A DNA stretch of 64,000 bases from Tolypothrix tenuis PCC 7101 (GTDB lineage Bacteria > Cyanobacteriota > Cyanobacteriia > Cyanobacteriales > Nostocaceae): the NCBI RefSeq assembly GCF_002368295.1, contig NZ_AP018248.1:840477-904476 (forward strand), in the 5' to 3' direction. The notes under the pieces are model-generated. The model made no database searches. It saw only the letters and a program-made list of their open reading frames with translations, and had not been told where the DNA came from. Below, one piece after another: positions 17,784 through 27,206 of this stretch (its first letter is position 1; each line of letters begins with the position of its first letter). Made by a program: the position numbers and the translations under genes.

Positions 17784-19205
17784 GTGTTGAAGAAAGTTGT
17801 AATTGTTGGGGCTATGACCCTATTGCTGTTGGGAGGGCCGTTAATGGGCAATGCTTTTGCCCAAGCTGCTGCGGCTGCTCCTCCGACTGCTGATACTGGA
17901 GATACAGCATTTATGCTGATTTCAGCAGCATTAGTGCTACTAATGACACCAGGATTAGCATTCTTCTATGGTGGATTTGTGCGATCGCGGAACGTCCTAA
18001 ACACATTGATGATGAGTTTTGTGTTGATGGCGATCGTGGGTGTCACCTGGATTCTGTGGGGCTATAGCCTTTCCTTTGCACCCGGTTTACCGTTCATTGG
18101 GGGATTGCAGTGGCTCGGTTTGAATGGTGTGGGCTTAGAAGTCACAGATTATCTTAAAGGTTCCAACCCACCAGAGGTGGTTTCCTACGCTGGAACAATT
18201 CCCCACCAGGCATTCATGATTTATCAAGCCATGTTTGCCATTATTACCCCAGCCTTGATTTCTGGCGCGATCGCAGAACGGATGAGCTTCCGTGCTTATG
18301 CTCTATTTGTGCTGCTGTGGTCAACCTTTGTCTATACACCTCTTGCCCATATGGTATGGGCGAAAGGTGGATTCTTGGGATTGTATGGTGGTTTAGGTGC
18401 TTTAGACTTTGCTGGTGGGACAGTAGTTCACATCAGTTCTGGTGTTTCAGCCCTCGTTGCAGCGATCGTCCTTGGCCCTCGTAAACAACATCCCGATCGC
18501 CTCAGCCCACCACATAACGTTCCGTTTATTTTGTTAGGTGCTGGCTTACTGTGGTTTGGCTGGTTCGGCTTCAACGCCGGAAGTGCTTTGTCTGTGGCTG
18601 GTGGAACTTCGGGTAACATAGTCACCAATATAGCAACCACAGCCTTTGTTGCTACTAACACTGCAGCAGCAGCAGCAGCCCTCATGTGGTTGATTTTAGA
18701 AGCAGTTTTACGCGGTAAACCCACCGCAGTAGGTGCTGCTACAGGAGCAGTTGCAGGTTTAGTAGGCATTACCCCAGCTGCTGGGTTTGTAACTCCCCTA
18801 TCAGCAATTTTGATTGGCTTCATCACCTCTTTTGTCTGCTTCTACGCCGTCAGTTTCAAGCACAAAGTACAAATTGACGATGCTTTGGATACCTATCCAG
18901 TACATGGTGTTGGTGGTACAGTTGGAGCAATTTTAACCGCAATCTTTGCTACTACCCAAGTTAACGGTGGCGGTAAAGATGGCGTACTGCGTGGTAACTT
19001 TGGCGAATTAGGAGTTGAACTAGCAGCCATTGTGATTGCTTATGTCATCGCTGCTGTTGGTACTTGGGTCATTCTGAAAATTATTGAGGCGACTGTTGGT
19101 CTACGCGTCAAGGAAGAAGCAGAATACCAAGGTTTAGATATCAACGAACATGGCGAAGAAGGTTACAACTCCGAATTTAGCGATCGCATGAATGTTTCTC
19201 AATAA
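17784..19205 (+). CDS. amt: Ammonium transporter (Amt family)
   Basis: A 473-residue Amt channel. The N-terminal signal-like segment ends in GNAFAQ. Eleven membrane helices follow, with TPGLAFFYGGFVRSRN, FAIITPALISGAIAER, DFAGGTVVHISSG (first pore histidine) and DTYPVHGVGGTVGA (second pore histidine), and a cytoplasmic tail ending LDINEHGEEGY. The start is GTG 17784 (TTG 17787 is an alternative). The protein differs enough from the 15346 product to be a distinct paralogue. A perfect NtcA-type site 51 bp upstream suggests induction under nitrogen limitation. Confidence 0.94.
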   Translation: MLKKVVIVGAMTLLLLGGPLMGNAFAQAAAAAPPTADTGDTAFMLISAALVLLMTPGLAFFYGGFVRSRNVLNTLMMSFVLMAIVGVTWILWGYSLSFAPGLPFIGGLQWLGLNGVGLEVTDYLKGSNPPEVVSYAGTIPHQAFMIYQAMFAIITPALISGAIAERMSFRAYALFVLLWSTFVYTPLAHMVWAKGGFLGLYGGLGALDFAGGTVVHISSGVSALVAAIVLGPRKQHPDRLSPPHNVPFILLGAGLLWFGWFGFNAGSALSVAGGTSGNIVTNIATTAFVATNTAAAAAALMWLILEAVLRGKPTAVGAATGAVAGLVGITPAAGFVTPLSAILIGFITSFVCFYAVSFKHKVQIDDALDTYPVHGVGGTVGAILTAIFATTQVNGGGKDGVLRGNFGELGVELAAIVIAYVIAAVGTWVILKIIEATVGLRVKEEAEYQGLDINEHGEEGYNSEFSDRMNVSQ

Positions 19206-19667
19206 TTTCGAGAATCATCTCTACGCGTTTAATTGAGACAATTACGCGTTATAGCTTCAAAAGTTTGTTTGAACAATAGACATCTGGCTATTGAACAACA
19301 AAACTACTCAATTTAAATACCTCTTAGCGAATTACTTCACGCCCTTTGATGATTTGCCCCGTATATCAGGCAAAATTCAGAGGGCGGTTGCTTTTGGATT
19401 AGGGATTGGTGACTGGGGACAAGGGGAAAATACCCATTACCCATTACCCATTACCCATTACCCAAAATCAATTCTTTTAAAACTATACGCACTTTGATTT
19501 CTCTGAGTTATGATACCAAGCACTACAGAGATATCACTAACCAAAATCAGGGTAAAAATATTACTTAAATGAAGGGTGTAAGCCTCTGTAAGCATTATTA
19601 CGCAAACAGCAAAATTCTCATCGACTAAATAGTTGATGGGAGTGGTTCGCAGTTTGATGCAAAATAA
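19206..19667. other. Spacer with a 7-bp repeat (TACCCAT)n at 19431-19463
   Basis: About 4.5 copies of the heptamer TACCCAT lie in a 460-bp spacer. A 68-codon open frame across it (19291-19497) translates repeat sequence and is not a believable gene. Confidence 0.7.
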
Positions 19668-20495
19668 TTGGTAAATTCCCTAGCCGTGACAATTTCTGCA
19701 AAAAACTTTCCTCTTTGGGCATTTTTCTCTTTAGTAACCAATGGCCTGTTGATGTTGGCGATAGTTCTGCTCATTTTGCAACAGCAGAGATTAACCAATA
19801 TTGTTGGGGCGACTAATGCAGCTACAGTCAGTGAACCTCCGGTTGTGAAATCGGATTTAGGCCCGCGTCACCAACTTAATTATCAGCAATGGTTAGACAT
19901 CTTAAACAAAGAAGCTCAAGTTGCTGCACAAAAACCTCCTCAGCATCTTACCATTTTGGCGGGAGATTCTTTGAGTTTATGGTTTCCCTCAGATTTGTTA
20001 CCTGAAAACCGAAGTTGGCTCAATCAGGCAATTTCTGGAGAAACTAGTGAAGGACTATTAAAAAGAGTAGATTTATTTGATCGCACTCAGCCAAAAGAAA
20101 TTTTCTTGATGATTGGTATTAATGACTTAATTCGGGGAGCCAGTGATGAAACAATTTTAGAAAATCAACAGCAAATTATTAATTATTTGCGCCGAATGCA
20201 TCCAAAAGCGCGAATTTTTGTACAGTCAATTTTGCCGCATGGTGGTGAGGAATCTACTTGGGAAAGACGAGAAAAACTTTTAGCCATTGCTAACGATCGC
20301 ATTTATCATCTCAACAAACAACTGCAAAGCATAGCCAAAAAGCAAGGCGTTAAATATATTGACTTATATTCATTGTTTAGTGACCAGCAAGGTAATATGC
20401 GTCGTGAATTTACTACTGATGGTTTACACCTGAGTCCCCAAGGCTATATGATTTGGCGAACTGCATTACAGATTTATAGCCAATTGCCATCTTAG
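19668..20495 (+). CDS. Membrane-anchored SGNH/GDSL hydrolase
   Basis: The 275-residue protein has an N-terminal membrane helix (residues ~14-40) and a periplasmic-type SGNH domain. Block I is LAGDSLS (nucleophile Ser), block III GIND, and block V DGLHLSPQGY with the Asp-His pair. SGNH enzymes cleave acyl or acetyl esters of lipids or polysaccharides; the substrate here is unknown. The annotated start is TTG 19668 (GTG 19686 is possible), and no ATG precedes the membrane segment. Confidence 0.8.
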   Translation: MVNSLAVTISAKNFPLWAFFSLVTNGLLMLAIVLLILQQQRLTNIVGATNAATVSEPPVVKSDLGPRHQLNYQQWLDILNKEAQVAAQKPPQHLTILAGDSLSLWFPSDLLPENRSWLNQAISGETSEGLLKRVDLFDRTQPKEIFLMIGINDLIRGASDETILENQQQIINYLRRMHPKARIFVQSILPHGGEESTWERREKLLAIANDRIYHLNKQLQSIAKKQGVKYIDLYSLFSDQQGNMRREFTTDGLHLSPQGYMIWRTALQIYSQLPS

Positions 20496-20625
20496 TTGTT
20501 GTCTGTAAATCAAGTTCTGAAACTGTCGTAAATGTCAGGGCGATCGCATCCTTAAATACTATTAAGTTTAGTTGGCACGATTCAACTAAACTAATACCTA
20601 TTGAAAAATAATGTTACAGTGTGTA

Positions 20626-20733
20626 GTGGACTGACACAGCGAATTTGTTGCAATAGCAAAGTTCATTTAATCCGCATTTATCTGCGGTTCATTTCATCAA
20701 ATCTAATGCATTATTTTAGGCGTGTCAGTCCAG
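20626..20733. mobile_element. 108-bp MITE-like element with TA flanks
   Basis: Terminal inverted repeats TGGACTGACAC (20627-20637) and GTGTCAGTCCA (20722-20732) are perfect, and the dinucleotide TA flanks both ends (20624-20625, 20734-20735). The inside is non-coding and includes a CCGCA...TGCGG hairpin. Small size, inverted ends and TA flanks fit a MITE mobilised by an IS630/Tc1-type transposase. Confidence 0.6.
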
Positions 20734-20818
20734 TATGGTGCATTAGCAATAGCGTAACGCAACTGTGGTAACTGAAATTTTCTCAGGAATCAAATTACAT
20801 TCCTATGCAATATTTTGA

Positions 20819-22779
20819 CTGAACTTCCCCCTTTGACAAAAGTTGTATGCAATGCATAGCAAGGGATTTCAAGAATTTAGTTGCGGGTTTACTGGGTACA
20901 AATCAAGGAAACGCCAAGCAAATCTAAAGCTTTTTGTTGTAATTGAGTCGGTTCAGTAATCTTGTCAAAAATGATGTCACTAGCTCCCTGAAGAGTAGAT
21001 TGGATTTGATTTTTAACAATAGTGCCTAAATCAGCTAATAAAGTTTGGAAACTATGAACTGGCAAATTATCTTCAGTACGTTTGGTTTGAGCTTTAGCTA
21101 AAGTTTTATCACTTTGAGCAGCACAAACAACAGATATTTGTTTGAGTTCAGCGGATTCCCAATCATCTTCATCAAAAAGAATTGGAGATAAAACTTCTCG
21201 CATATGCCATTCGACATAATAAGCTAACATACATAAAAACACATGTGCTTTAACTCTTTGACTTGTATGATGATAAATAGGACGTATTTTTAAATCAACG
21301 GTCTTAAAACTGCGAAAAGCTTGTTCAACTTGTGAAAGGCTCTTATAAGTCTTAACAGTTTCTTTGGCTCCTAAAACTTCGGGTTTTACAGAAGTACGAA
21401 TCACATATAACCCATCAAGTGCAGCTTCGCGTTCAATACTTTGTGCATTACGTTCATAGCTAAAACTATCCGCTTGAATATCTACGCTAAAATGCTTCCC
21501 TACCTTGTAACGATTGAGAACTTGTCCAACTTTCAAGCCAATATTCGATTCCCCTTTTAAACGACGTTTTTCTCTAGTTGTCGCCACCACAATTTTGTCT
21601 AATTCTTTTTGTGTTGCTTGCAATAGTTCTTCTCTAGTTTTGGCTCTATCTGCTGCCAGGATAGGATTACGGCAAGCAATCAGCCTTTCTCCTGGATAAT
21701 CATCAGATGATATTTCAGCGAGATTGTGTTCATCAAATAAAGATAGTTGAATACTGTCTTGCTCAACCAGAGAACGGATTTGAGTCGAACGCAAAGCACT
21801 TATCCAGTCTACTGAACCTGCTGTTTTCAAATCTTCTTTAATACTTGTCGAAGTAATTATTCCTCTATCCCCAACCCAAATTACCTGTTTGATACCAAAT
21901 CTATCTCTAAGTTTTTTGATTTGAAGAGTAAATGTTTTTGGGTCAGCAGTATTCCCGGAAAATACTTCTATTGCTATTGGACAGCCTTCTTGACTACAAA
22001 GTAATCCAAATACTATTTGTAATTTACCTCTTTTGCCATCACGGTTATAACCGTACTGAGCTAACGGACAAGTTTTTCCCTCGAAATAACTACTCGATAC
22101 ATCGTAAAGAACCAATGTTCCTTCGGCTAGATGCTTGGCTGCCAAGTTATTTTCAATTGTTTCTTGTTTGTCCAGCAACCAATCCATTGCCTGATATAAT
22201 TCGTCTTCATCTGCGCCTTCTAGCCTCAATATTTCTCCAATGCTAGAGAAGCATGTTTCATCGCTGAGTCCTCTGGCTGTGGCTAGCTTTGAACGTGGGT
22301 CGATGATCCGCGCTACTATCATCGCCAATACTAATCTTCTTTCCCTGGTATTTTCTTCACTAATTAGGTTATGCAAACCAATATTTTTTAAGCTTCCCAA
22401 TACTGCTGCCACATGACCGTGAGGACGACTACGGATGATCTTAAACGCTGATGGCAAGCTTTCAATTGCCACTCCTCCTTTCAATAAAACTTGCAACCCA
22501 TTTACAGCCGAATCAGGTAATTTTGAGAGGTTTGCTAGGGTACGTTTGCGGACTTTATTTCCTTCACGATACGACTCGCGAAGTAGTACGGCAGGAGGAG
22601 AGTTTCTGTTAGGGACACGTTCTATATACATGTCTACAATTGTCCGATTTTATTGCCCTCTATAATCTAAAAATAATCTTAAATTACATGGGTACAAGCG
22701 TTCTCCAACAAAAGCCTGTATCCAAAGCAATACAAGCCTTTTAGGTCTGTTTAGTACATTTGCACAGGGGGAAGTTCAG
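20819..22779. mobile_element. Complete IS1634-family insertion sequence, 1961 bp
   Basis: Terminal inverted repeats CTGAACTTCCCCCT are perfect over 14 bp (20819-20832 and its complement at 22766-22779) and weaken inward. The hexamer TTTTGA is present on both sides (20813-20818 and 22780-22785) as a target-site duplication. One intact transposase gene fills the element. Exact ends and duplication indicate a recent or still active insertion, into the spacer between the SGNH hydrolase and the crp-like gene. Confidence 0.93.
20889..22631 (-). CDS. IS1634-family transposase
   Basis: A 580-residue DDE transposase of the IS4/IS1634 type, apparently full length. The N-terminus (MYIERVPNRNSPPAVLLRES) is typical of the group. 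Catalytic acidic residues are expected in LYDVSSSYFEG, WVGDRGI and the C-terminal segment around YKSLSQVEQAFRSFK (YREK-like region). No frameshift or stop is seen. It is the only gene between the inverted repeats of the element at 20819-22779. Confidence 0.93.
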   Translation of the reverse strand: MYIERVPNRNSPPAVLLRESYREGNKVRKRTLANLSKLPDSAVNGLQVLLKGGVAIESLPSAFKIIRSRPHGHVAAVLGSLKNIGLHNLISEENTRERRLVLAMIVARIIDPRSKLATARGLSDETCFSSIGEILRLEGADEDELYQAMDWLLDKQETIENNLAAKHLAEGTLVLYDVSSSYFEGKTCPLAQYGYNRDGKRGKLQIVFGLLCSQEGCPIAIEVFSGNTADPKTFTLQIKKLRDRFGIKQVIWVGDRGIITSTSIKEDLKTAGSVDWISALRSTQIRSLVEQDSIQLSLFDEHNLAEISSDDYPGERLIACRNPILAADRAKTREELLQATQKELDKIVVATTREKRRLKGESNIGLKVGQVLNRYKVGKHFSVDIQADSFSYERNAQSIEREAALDGLYVIRTSVKPEVLGAKETVKTYKSLSQVEQAFRSFKTVDLKIRPIYHHTSQRVKAHVFLCMLAYYVEWHMREVLSPILFDEDDWESAELKQISVVCAAQSDKTLAKAQTKRTEDNLPVHSFQTLLADLGTIVKNQIQSTLQGASDIIFDKITEPTQLQQKALDLLGVSLICTQ

Positions 22780-22984
22780 TTTTGAGGTATTAAATTATCT
22801 TACTTTTGACGCGCTCATATAATTTATCTGCCACAAACATTATTGGAATTGGTATAAAATCCCCTGTTAATAAGTAAGTCGGTGGAAAAAACCAACTATT
22901 TAAGCAACGTAAATATGCTGGAAATCTTTACCAATTAAAAATGACAGTCTAAGCCAGTTATCTTTAATTTCGCCGACTTACATA

Positions 22985-23668
22985 TTAGACTTTGTTTGCT
23001 AAATTAATTAACTGTTTGAAGTTGACTAAATCAATAACATTATTTGTAGAGTCAATTTCGATCCAGCCTTTTTCATTCAGCTTTTCCATAATTTTGCTAG
23101 CTTCGTCAACACTGATTTCTGTTACTTCAGCTAAATCTTTGATGGGAATATTAAAGATTTCTCTTCCTTGATCTGATTTTTGCCCATAGCTTTCACCCAA
23201 ACTAACTAAAGTCTGAGCTAGTTTGACAGCTGGCGGAGAAGAGCGCATTTGTAGGCGCAGGTTAATTTGTCGCACTCGCCGTACCATCAATTGCAGCATT
23301 CGGTGATGCAAATGTGGATCTTTAAACAAAATTTGAATAAAGCGTTCTCGAGAAACACTCAGCAATTTTACAGGCGACAGCGCAATTACATCAGTTGACC
23401 TAGGAGATTCATCTAAAACTGCCATCTCTCCAAAAAAATCGCCTCTTCCTAATATCGCTAGCGCTACAAAATCTTCTCCAGAAGTTCGCCGCACTTTCAC
23501 CCAACCAGAAACCACAAAATAAACTGCATTACCCCAAGCATCCTCCATTAATACAGCTCGTTCGGCTGGATACTCATGTTCAATTGCAACATTCAGCAGC
23601 CACTCCAGGGTCTGAGGATTGGCTGTACTCAGTAACGGAAAAAGTTCACTAAAAACCTCAGTCTGCAT
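22985..23668 (-). CDS. Crp/Fnr-family transcription regulator (cAMP-receptor-like)
   Basis: The 227-residue protein has an N-terminal cyclic-nucleotide-binding beta-barrel and a C-terminal winged helix-turn-helix. The phosphate-binding cassette reads FFGEMAVLDESPRSTDV, keeping the Gly-Glu and Arg-Ser/Thr residues that grip cAMP, so it probably does bind a cyclic nucleotide, unlike NtcA. The DNA-recognition part is IKDLAEVTEISVDEASKIMEKL. A CyaC cyclase gene lies 12 kb away. The target genes are unknown. ATG 23668, monocistronic. Confidence 0.85.
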   Translation of the reverse strand: MQTEVFSELFPLLSTANPQTLEWLLNVAIEHEYPAERAVLMEDAWGNAVYFVVSGWVKVRRTSGEDFVALAILGRGDFFGEMAVLDESPRSTDVIALSPVKLLSVSRERFIQILFKDPHLHHRMLQLMVRRVRQINLRLQMRSSPPAVKLAQTLVSLGESYGQKSDQGREIFNIPIKDLAEVTEISVDEASKIMEKLNEKGWIEIDSTNNVIDLVNFKQLINLANKV

Positions 23669-23870
23669 GAAATATCTGTAAATAATTAATTCAAGAGTAA
23701 AAAATCAGATCAGCTATTATTAATTGTTAAAACCGTAATTATTGGCAGTCATACGGTAGCAAAATCTTTACAAAATTAATGGTGAATTTCCAGAGTTTTA
23801 GCTCTGAGATTCTAGTACAACATAACAATTATGAATGCGATCGCAATCAGCAGTTTTACTGACAGACTGA

Positions 23871-25145
23871 TTACTTCACATTTTTTTGTGGTTGGTTATC
23901 ACTATTGAGGATGTTGAGATGTTTATCTAAATTTTCTACCAGGTGACTCAAAGCCACAACAGCTTGTAATTGCTCAGATTGGAGGTTGGTGTTAAGTAGT
24001 AGCCTTTGTTCTAGCTCACGTAACTTTAACTTTAATTGTTGGGTAATTACCAAGGTGTCATGGCTTAGATGATTCAACTGTTGTTGTTGATAGAACTTTA
24101 ATGCGGCTCCTCTTAGTACTTGTAGTGTTGCTTCTTCACCATAAAGCCCTGGCATGATTCGCAAGCGTAACAACAAACTATTATGTTGATATAGCAATTC
24201 TTTCTCTACCTGTTTAGGTTCTGCAAGTGTGGTCACTGGTAACTCAGCAAATAGCTTTAATTCATTGATCACTTCTTGGAAAATAGAGATAGGCAGATTT
24301 TCGATGACAGATTGCAACACTCCATTATCACTCCAGAGTATTCTGCCTTGATCGTGCTGTCTTTCCAAATACAAGCGACCAATACCTCCCACCAAGACTC
24401 TTGCTAATAATTCTTCTAATAATTTCCTTGGCGTTAATGTTGCCAATACATCCAGAGGCGTTAATATATCTGGAATTTGCATTGACGCAGTATTTAAATT
24501 GCTTGGGAGTTTTCCCTTGGGAATATCCCTGAATTTGTCCTGTAAAGTAGAGATAGCATGATTTTTTCCAGATATATTATTAGTATTGGGGACGGGTAAT
24601 AAGTCTGTTTGTGAATCATTAGTTAGTAAAACATCTGCCTGCTCCTCAACAAATGTTAATTCCTGGTCAAATTCACTCGAGGTTTTTGCAGAGGAGTTCT
24701 CATCATCCACGATATCAACTTCCTGATTTTCTAATGTAGAGTCTACTGTTGGCTGAGGCTTTTGTTCGCTATTTGATGGGGATGTATTCTTTTCGCGGAG
24801 ATAAGCTGAAAGGATAGTCCGGTGAATAGTGCTAGCAATTGGCTTAGGCACCATTGTGCAATTAATATAAGCCAAAATACGACTAACGTAATTTAAAGCC
24901 TCTTGATCATGGGGATTGACAATCCCTACTAACAGCTTTTTGTCCTTTAACCCTAACGGTACAATTTGGTGGTGAAGGCAAGCTTCTAACGACAAAAAAC
25001 TATCGATTAGCGAGAATATTTGCTCACGAGAGGTAGGTGGTTCCCTTGAGGTATCCGATTCTGGCTCCTCTAGAAGTGGGATTGTAACTGGCCTATGCAG
25101 TTCAGCTTCATCGTTATCAGTTAGTTTGCCTTCTGAAGACAACAT
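23871..25145 (-). CDS. PilB/GspE-like protein lacking the ATPase half
   Basis: A 424-residue protein. Residues ~40-115 resemble the T2SSE_N/MshEN domain of type II secretion and type IV pilus ATPases (HQIVPLGLKDKKLLVGIVNP), a domain that can bind c-di-GMP in some members. An acidic, low-complexity linker follows (~120-210). A second domain (~225-370) resembles the N2 domain of PilB (ELLARVLVGGIGRLYLERQ, then RLRIMPGLYGEEATLQVLRG). The Walker A/B ATPase core that should come next is absent; a ~50-residue coiled coil ends the protein. This is probably a regulatory relative rather than a motor. No pilus genes are nearby. Confidence 0.65.
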   Translation of the reverse strand: MLSSEGKLTDNDEAELHRPVTIPLLEEPESDTSREPPTSREQIFSLIDSFLSLEACLHHQIVPLGLKDKKLLVGIVNPHDQEALNYVSRILAYINCTMVPKPIASTIHRTILSAYLREKNTSPSNSEQKPQPTVDSTLENQEVDIVDDENSSAKTSSEFDQELTFVEEQADVLLTNDSQTDLLPVPNTNNISGKNHAISTLQDKFRDIPKGKLPSNLNTASMQIPDILTPLDVLATLTPRKLLEELLARVLVGGIGRLYLERQHDQGRILWSDNGVLQSVIENLPISIFQEVINELKLFAELPVTTLAEPKQVEKELLYQHNSLLLRLRIMPGLYGEEATLQVLRGAALKFYQQQQLNHLSHDTLVITQQLKLKLRELEQRLLLNTNLQSEQLQAVVALSHLVENLDKHLNILNSDNQPQKNVK

Positions 25146-26009
25146 ATGTTTACTTACTCATTTAATTACTTCGTATTTGCTCTTAGTATTCCACCAAACC
25201 AACTGTGACACTCACAGAAAATCTTATTTCTAGCTAAAAACTGATCGTTAAGCCTATAAAGGCGCAAAAGTGAGGTTTTACAATCTTCTGCTCACATACT
25301 GGAATCAAATAGCAATCCAATTTCATTTTGGAAAATAGTGGCGTAAGAGGAAACAGGTGAAACTGTGCAGTCTTTTTGCAAGATACTGCGTCTTGAGGTT
25401 AGCCTCTAGTAGATAAGGGAATTTCCACGCCAGTTGCGACAATAGGAAAAACGCTGTAAAGTACCTTTCCTAGTCTCACCCGAGGATTTACCTGTTCGCT
25501 GTACTGCAAAGCAAAACCCTTATCCCTAAGGCGAATAAAGCTCCTCATAACATTTCCAAAAGGAGCAGGTAAACATTACCGCAGGGTAAGGGAACAAGGA
25601 AGAAGGAATAAAGCCATATCAAGTTTTTTTTCAAAAATCAAATACGATTCCCATATTGAAATACAGGGATTTAGTAAAAATACTTAGTGAGGGTAAAATA
25701 ACTGAAATAATTATGACAGATTTTTAAACTGTGATTGGTAGATTACTAGTATTATTGTGCCTCTAATTTAGTAGTAACTAACAATGCTTGGTTAGTTTAT
25801 TGAAAGCTGAATTAAATACTAATACTTTTAAAGAAATATCTAGGATTCTGGATTGGGGATAAATCCCAAATCCAATATTGAAAACTCCAAAATATGACTG
25901 TGATAATACTGAATATTAGGGCATTTAGTTCGTATAAATATAGCTACCTTCTCTAAGGTAATCAATTTTAGTACATAAGACTATATACCAAGCTTATGTC
26001 TAAAATTTG
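25146..26009. other. 864-bp spacer with a possible structured RNA element at 25519-25595
   Basis: No gene is seen. Within 25519-25595 three nested or adjacent pairings can be drawn: an outer CCCTTATCCCT with AGGGTAAGGG, then GCTCCT with AGGAGC, and GGTAA with TTACC. This resembles a small branched RNA or leader, but it matches no riboswitch I know. The rest is AT-rich spacer and promoter sequence. Confidence 0.35.
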
Positions 26010-27206
26010 TTACTCTTGAGTTCTTAAAGTCTGGGCTACAAGATAGACTTTGCCCCATTCACCCATCACTTGATGAGTTTTGAGTTTTAATTGTGTAGCT
26101 ATCGCTTCAATGGAATTACCTGCTTTGCGTAAATCTAAAATTTGCCTCCCCAATTCGGTCAATTGATCGTAGAGTTGTTGCCATTGGTTTTGCGTCAGTC
26201 CCAAGTTATGCTCCTGCAAAGAAATTGCTAACCAATTATCCACTAATTCTGGTTTTCCTTTGAGAGCAAAAACTCGTACAGCGTGATAGCTAATTTTTTC
26301 TCGCAGTCGGTAAACCTCCTTAATCTGCTTACCCAGTTTCTTGGCAATTTCTTCTTGAGGCTTACCTTGTAAATAAAGCCGTAGCCACTCTACAGCTTCT
26401 GCTCCCAGATTTTCTTGTAGATAGGCTTCAAATTCTTGCTGTACTGTTTGCCTCAGAACCAGTTGTTCTTCTTGTTCTTGTGCCTCTTGATATTCTGCGA
26501 TCGCTTGGCTATCAACCAAGTTCACTCGGTTATCATTGTCATCGGTGAGAATTTCTTCCGAAACTAGCCTAATCAAGTCACTGCTGGGTACTTGAGTTAA
26601 GCCACCACGTTGAGTCCGTCGTAGATAGTTGACAAAACGGTAAACCAGAAGCGGTTGATTGCGTACTGGTCGCAAGCAATATTCTTCGATGCTGGCAAAT
26701 AGTAATGTATCTCGCAGTCGGCGATCGCTAGTAATTTCTGCAATCGTTGCCATTTGGTCTTGGATGTAAGTATCGCTTTGTAGCAATTCCTGAAGTACTT
26801 CTTGTAGTACATCGATGACGCTACGTTGGCGATCGCGGCTTAAAGACACCCAAGTCTGAATTTTATTCCGCAATGTCATTAAACTCGCCAACCGCGCTGT
26901 CAGGTTGCGATAAGCACGTTCTCTTCCTACTCCCAAGTAACGTTGCTGCAAAATCCGATAACGATATTCCATTGCTTGCTTGGCAATCTCTAGTTCCTTG
27001 GGGTTGAGCAGATCCAAGCGTTGGGAATCACGTCCTAACAGCCACAGAACAATACTTTCTCTGGTGGCTGCGCTTTGTTCTGGACAATCCGCCAATAGAC
27101 GAGTTCGCCAATATTGCGCTAGTTTTTCTGCTTCCGTTACCATAGCGAGATTGCGCTCCTCAAAACCCTGCTTTAAAGTTTGCATCACAACCCCCATTTG
27201 TCGCAC
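26010..27206 (-). CDS. hetZ: HetZ-like heterocyst differentiation protein
   Basis: The 398-residue soluble helical protein has helix-turn-helix-like segments in the C-terminal half (KPQEEIAKKLGKQIKEVYR; NSIEAIATQLKLKTHQVMGE). Length and overall look fit HetZ of Anabaena (about 400 residues), a HetR-controlled factor needed early in heterocyst commitment. The match is from memory of the family, so a HetZ-related paralogue is possible. No patU-like gene follows: downstream is an 860-bp spacer. The start could be GTG 27206, ATG 27197 or ATG 27185. A gene-free region of 1.4 kb upstream fits a long developmental promoter. Confidence 0.6.
   Translation of the reverse strand: MRQMGVVMQTLKQGFEERNLAMVTEAEKLAQYWRTRLLADCPEQSAATRESIVLWLLGRDSQRLDLLNPKELEIAKQAMEYRYRILQQRYLGVGRERAYRNLTARLASLMTLRNKIQTWVSLSRDRQRSVIDVLQEVLQELLQSDTYIQDQMATIAEITSDRRLRDTLLFASIEEYCLRPVRNQPLLVYRFVNYLRRTQRGGLTQVPSSDLIRLVSEEILTDDNDNRVNLVDSQAIAEYQEAQEQEEQLVLRQTVQQEFEAYLQENLGAEAVEWLRLYLQGKPQEEIAKKLGKQIKEVYRLREKISYHAVRVFALKGKPELVDNWLAISLQEHNLGLTQNQWQQLYDQLTELGRQILDLRKAGNSIEAIATQLKLKTHQVMGEWGKVYLVAQTLRTQE

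Noticed and set aside
19291..19497. 68-codon open frame after amt1
   Set aside because: It translates a TACCCAT heptamer array and has no ribosome site; composition is not protein-like.
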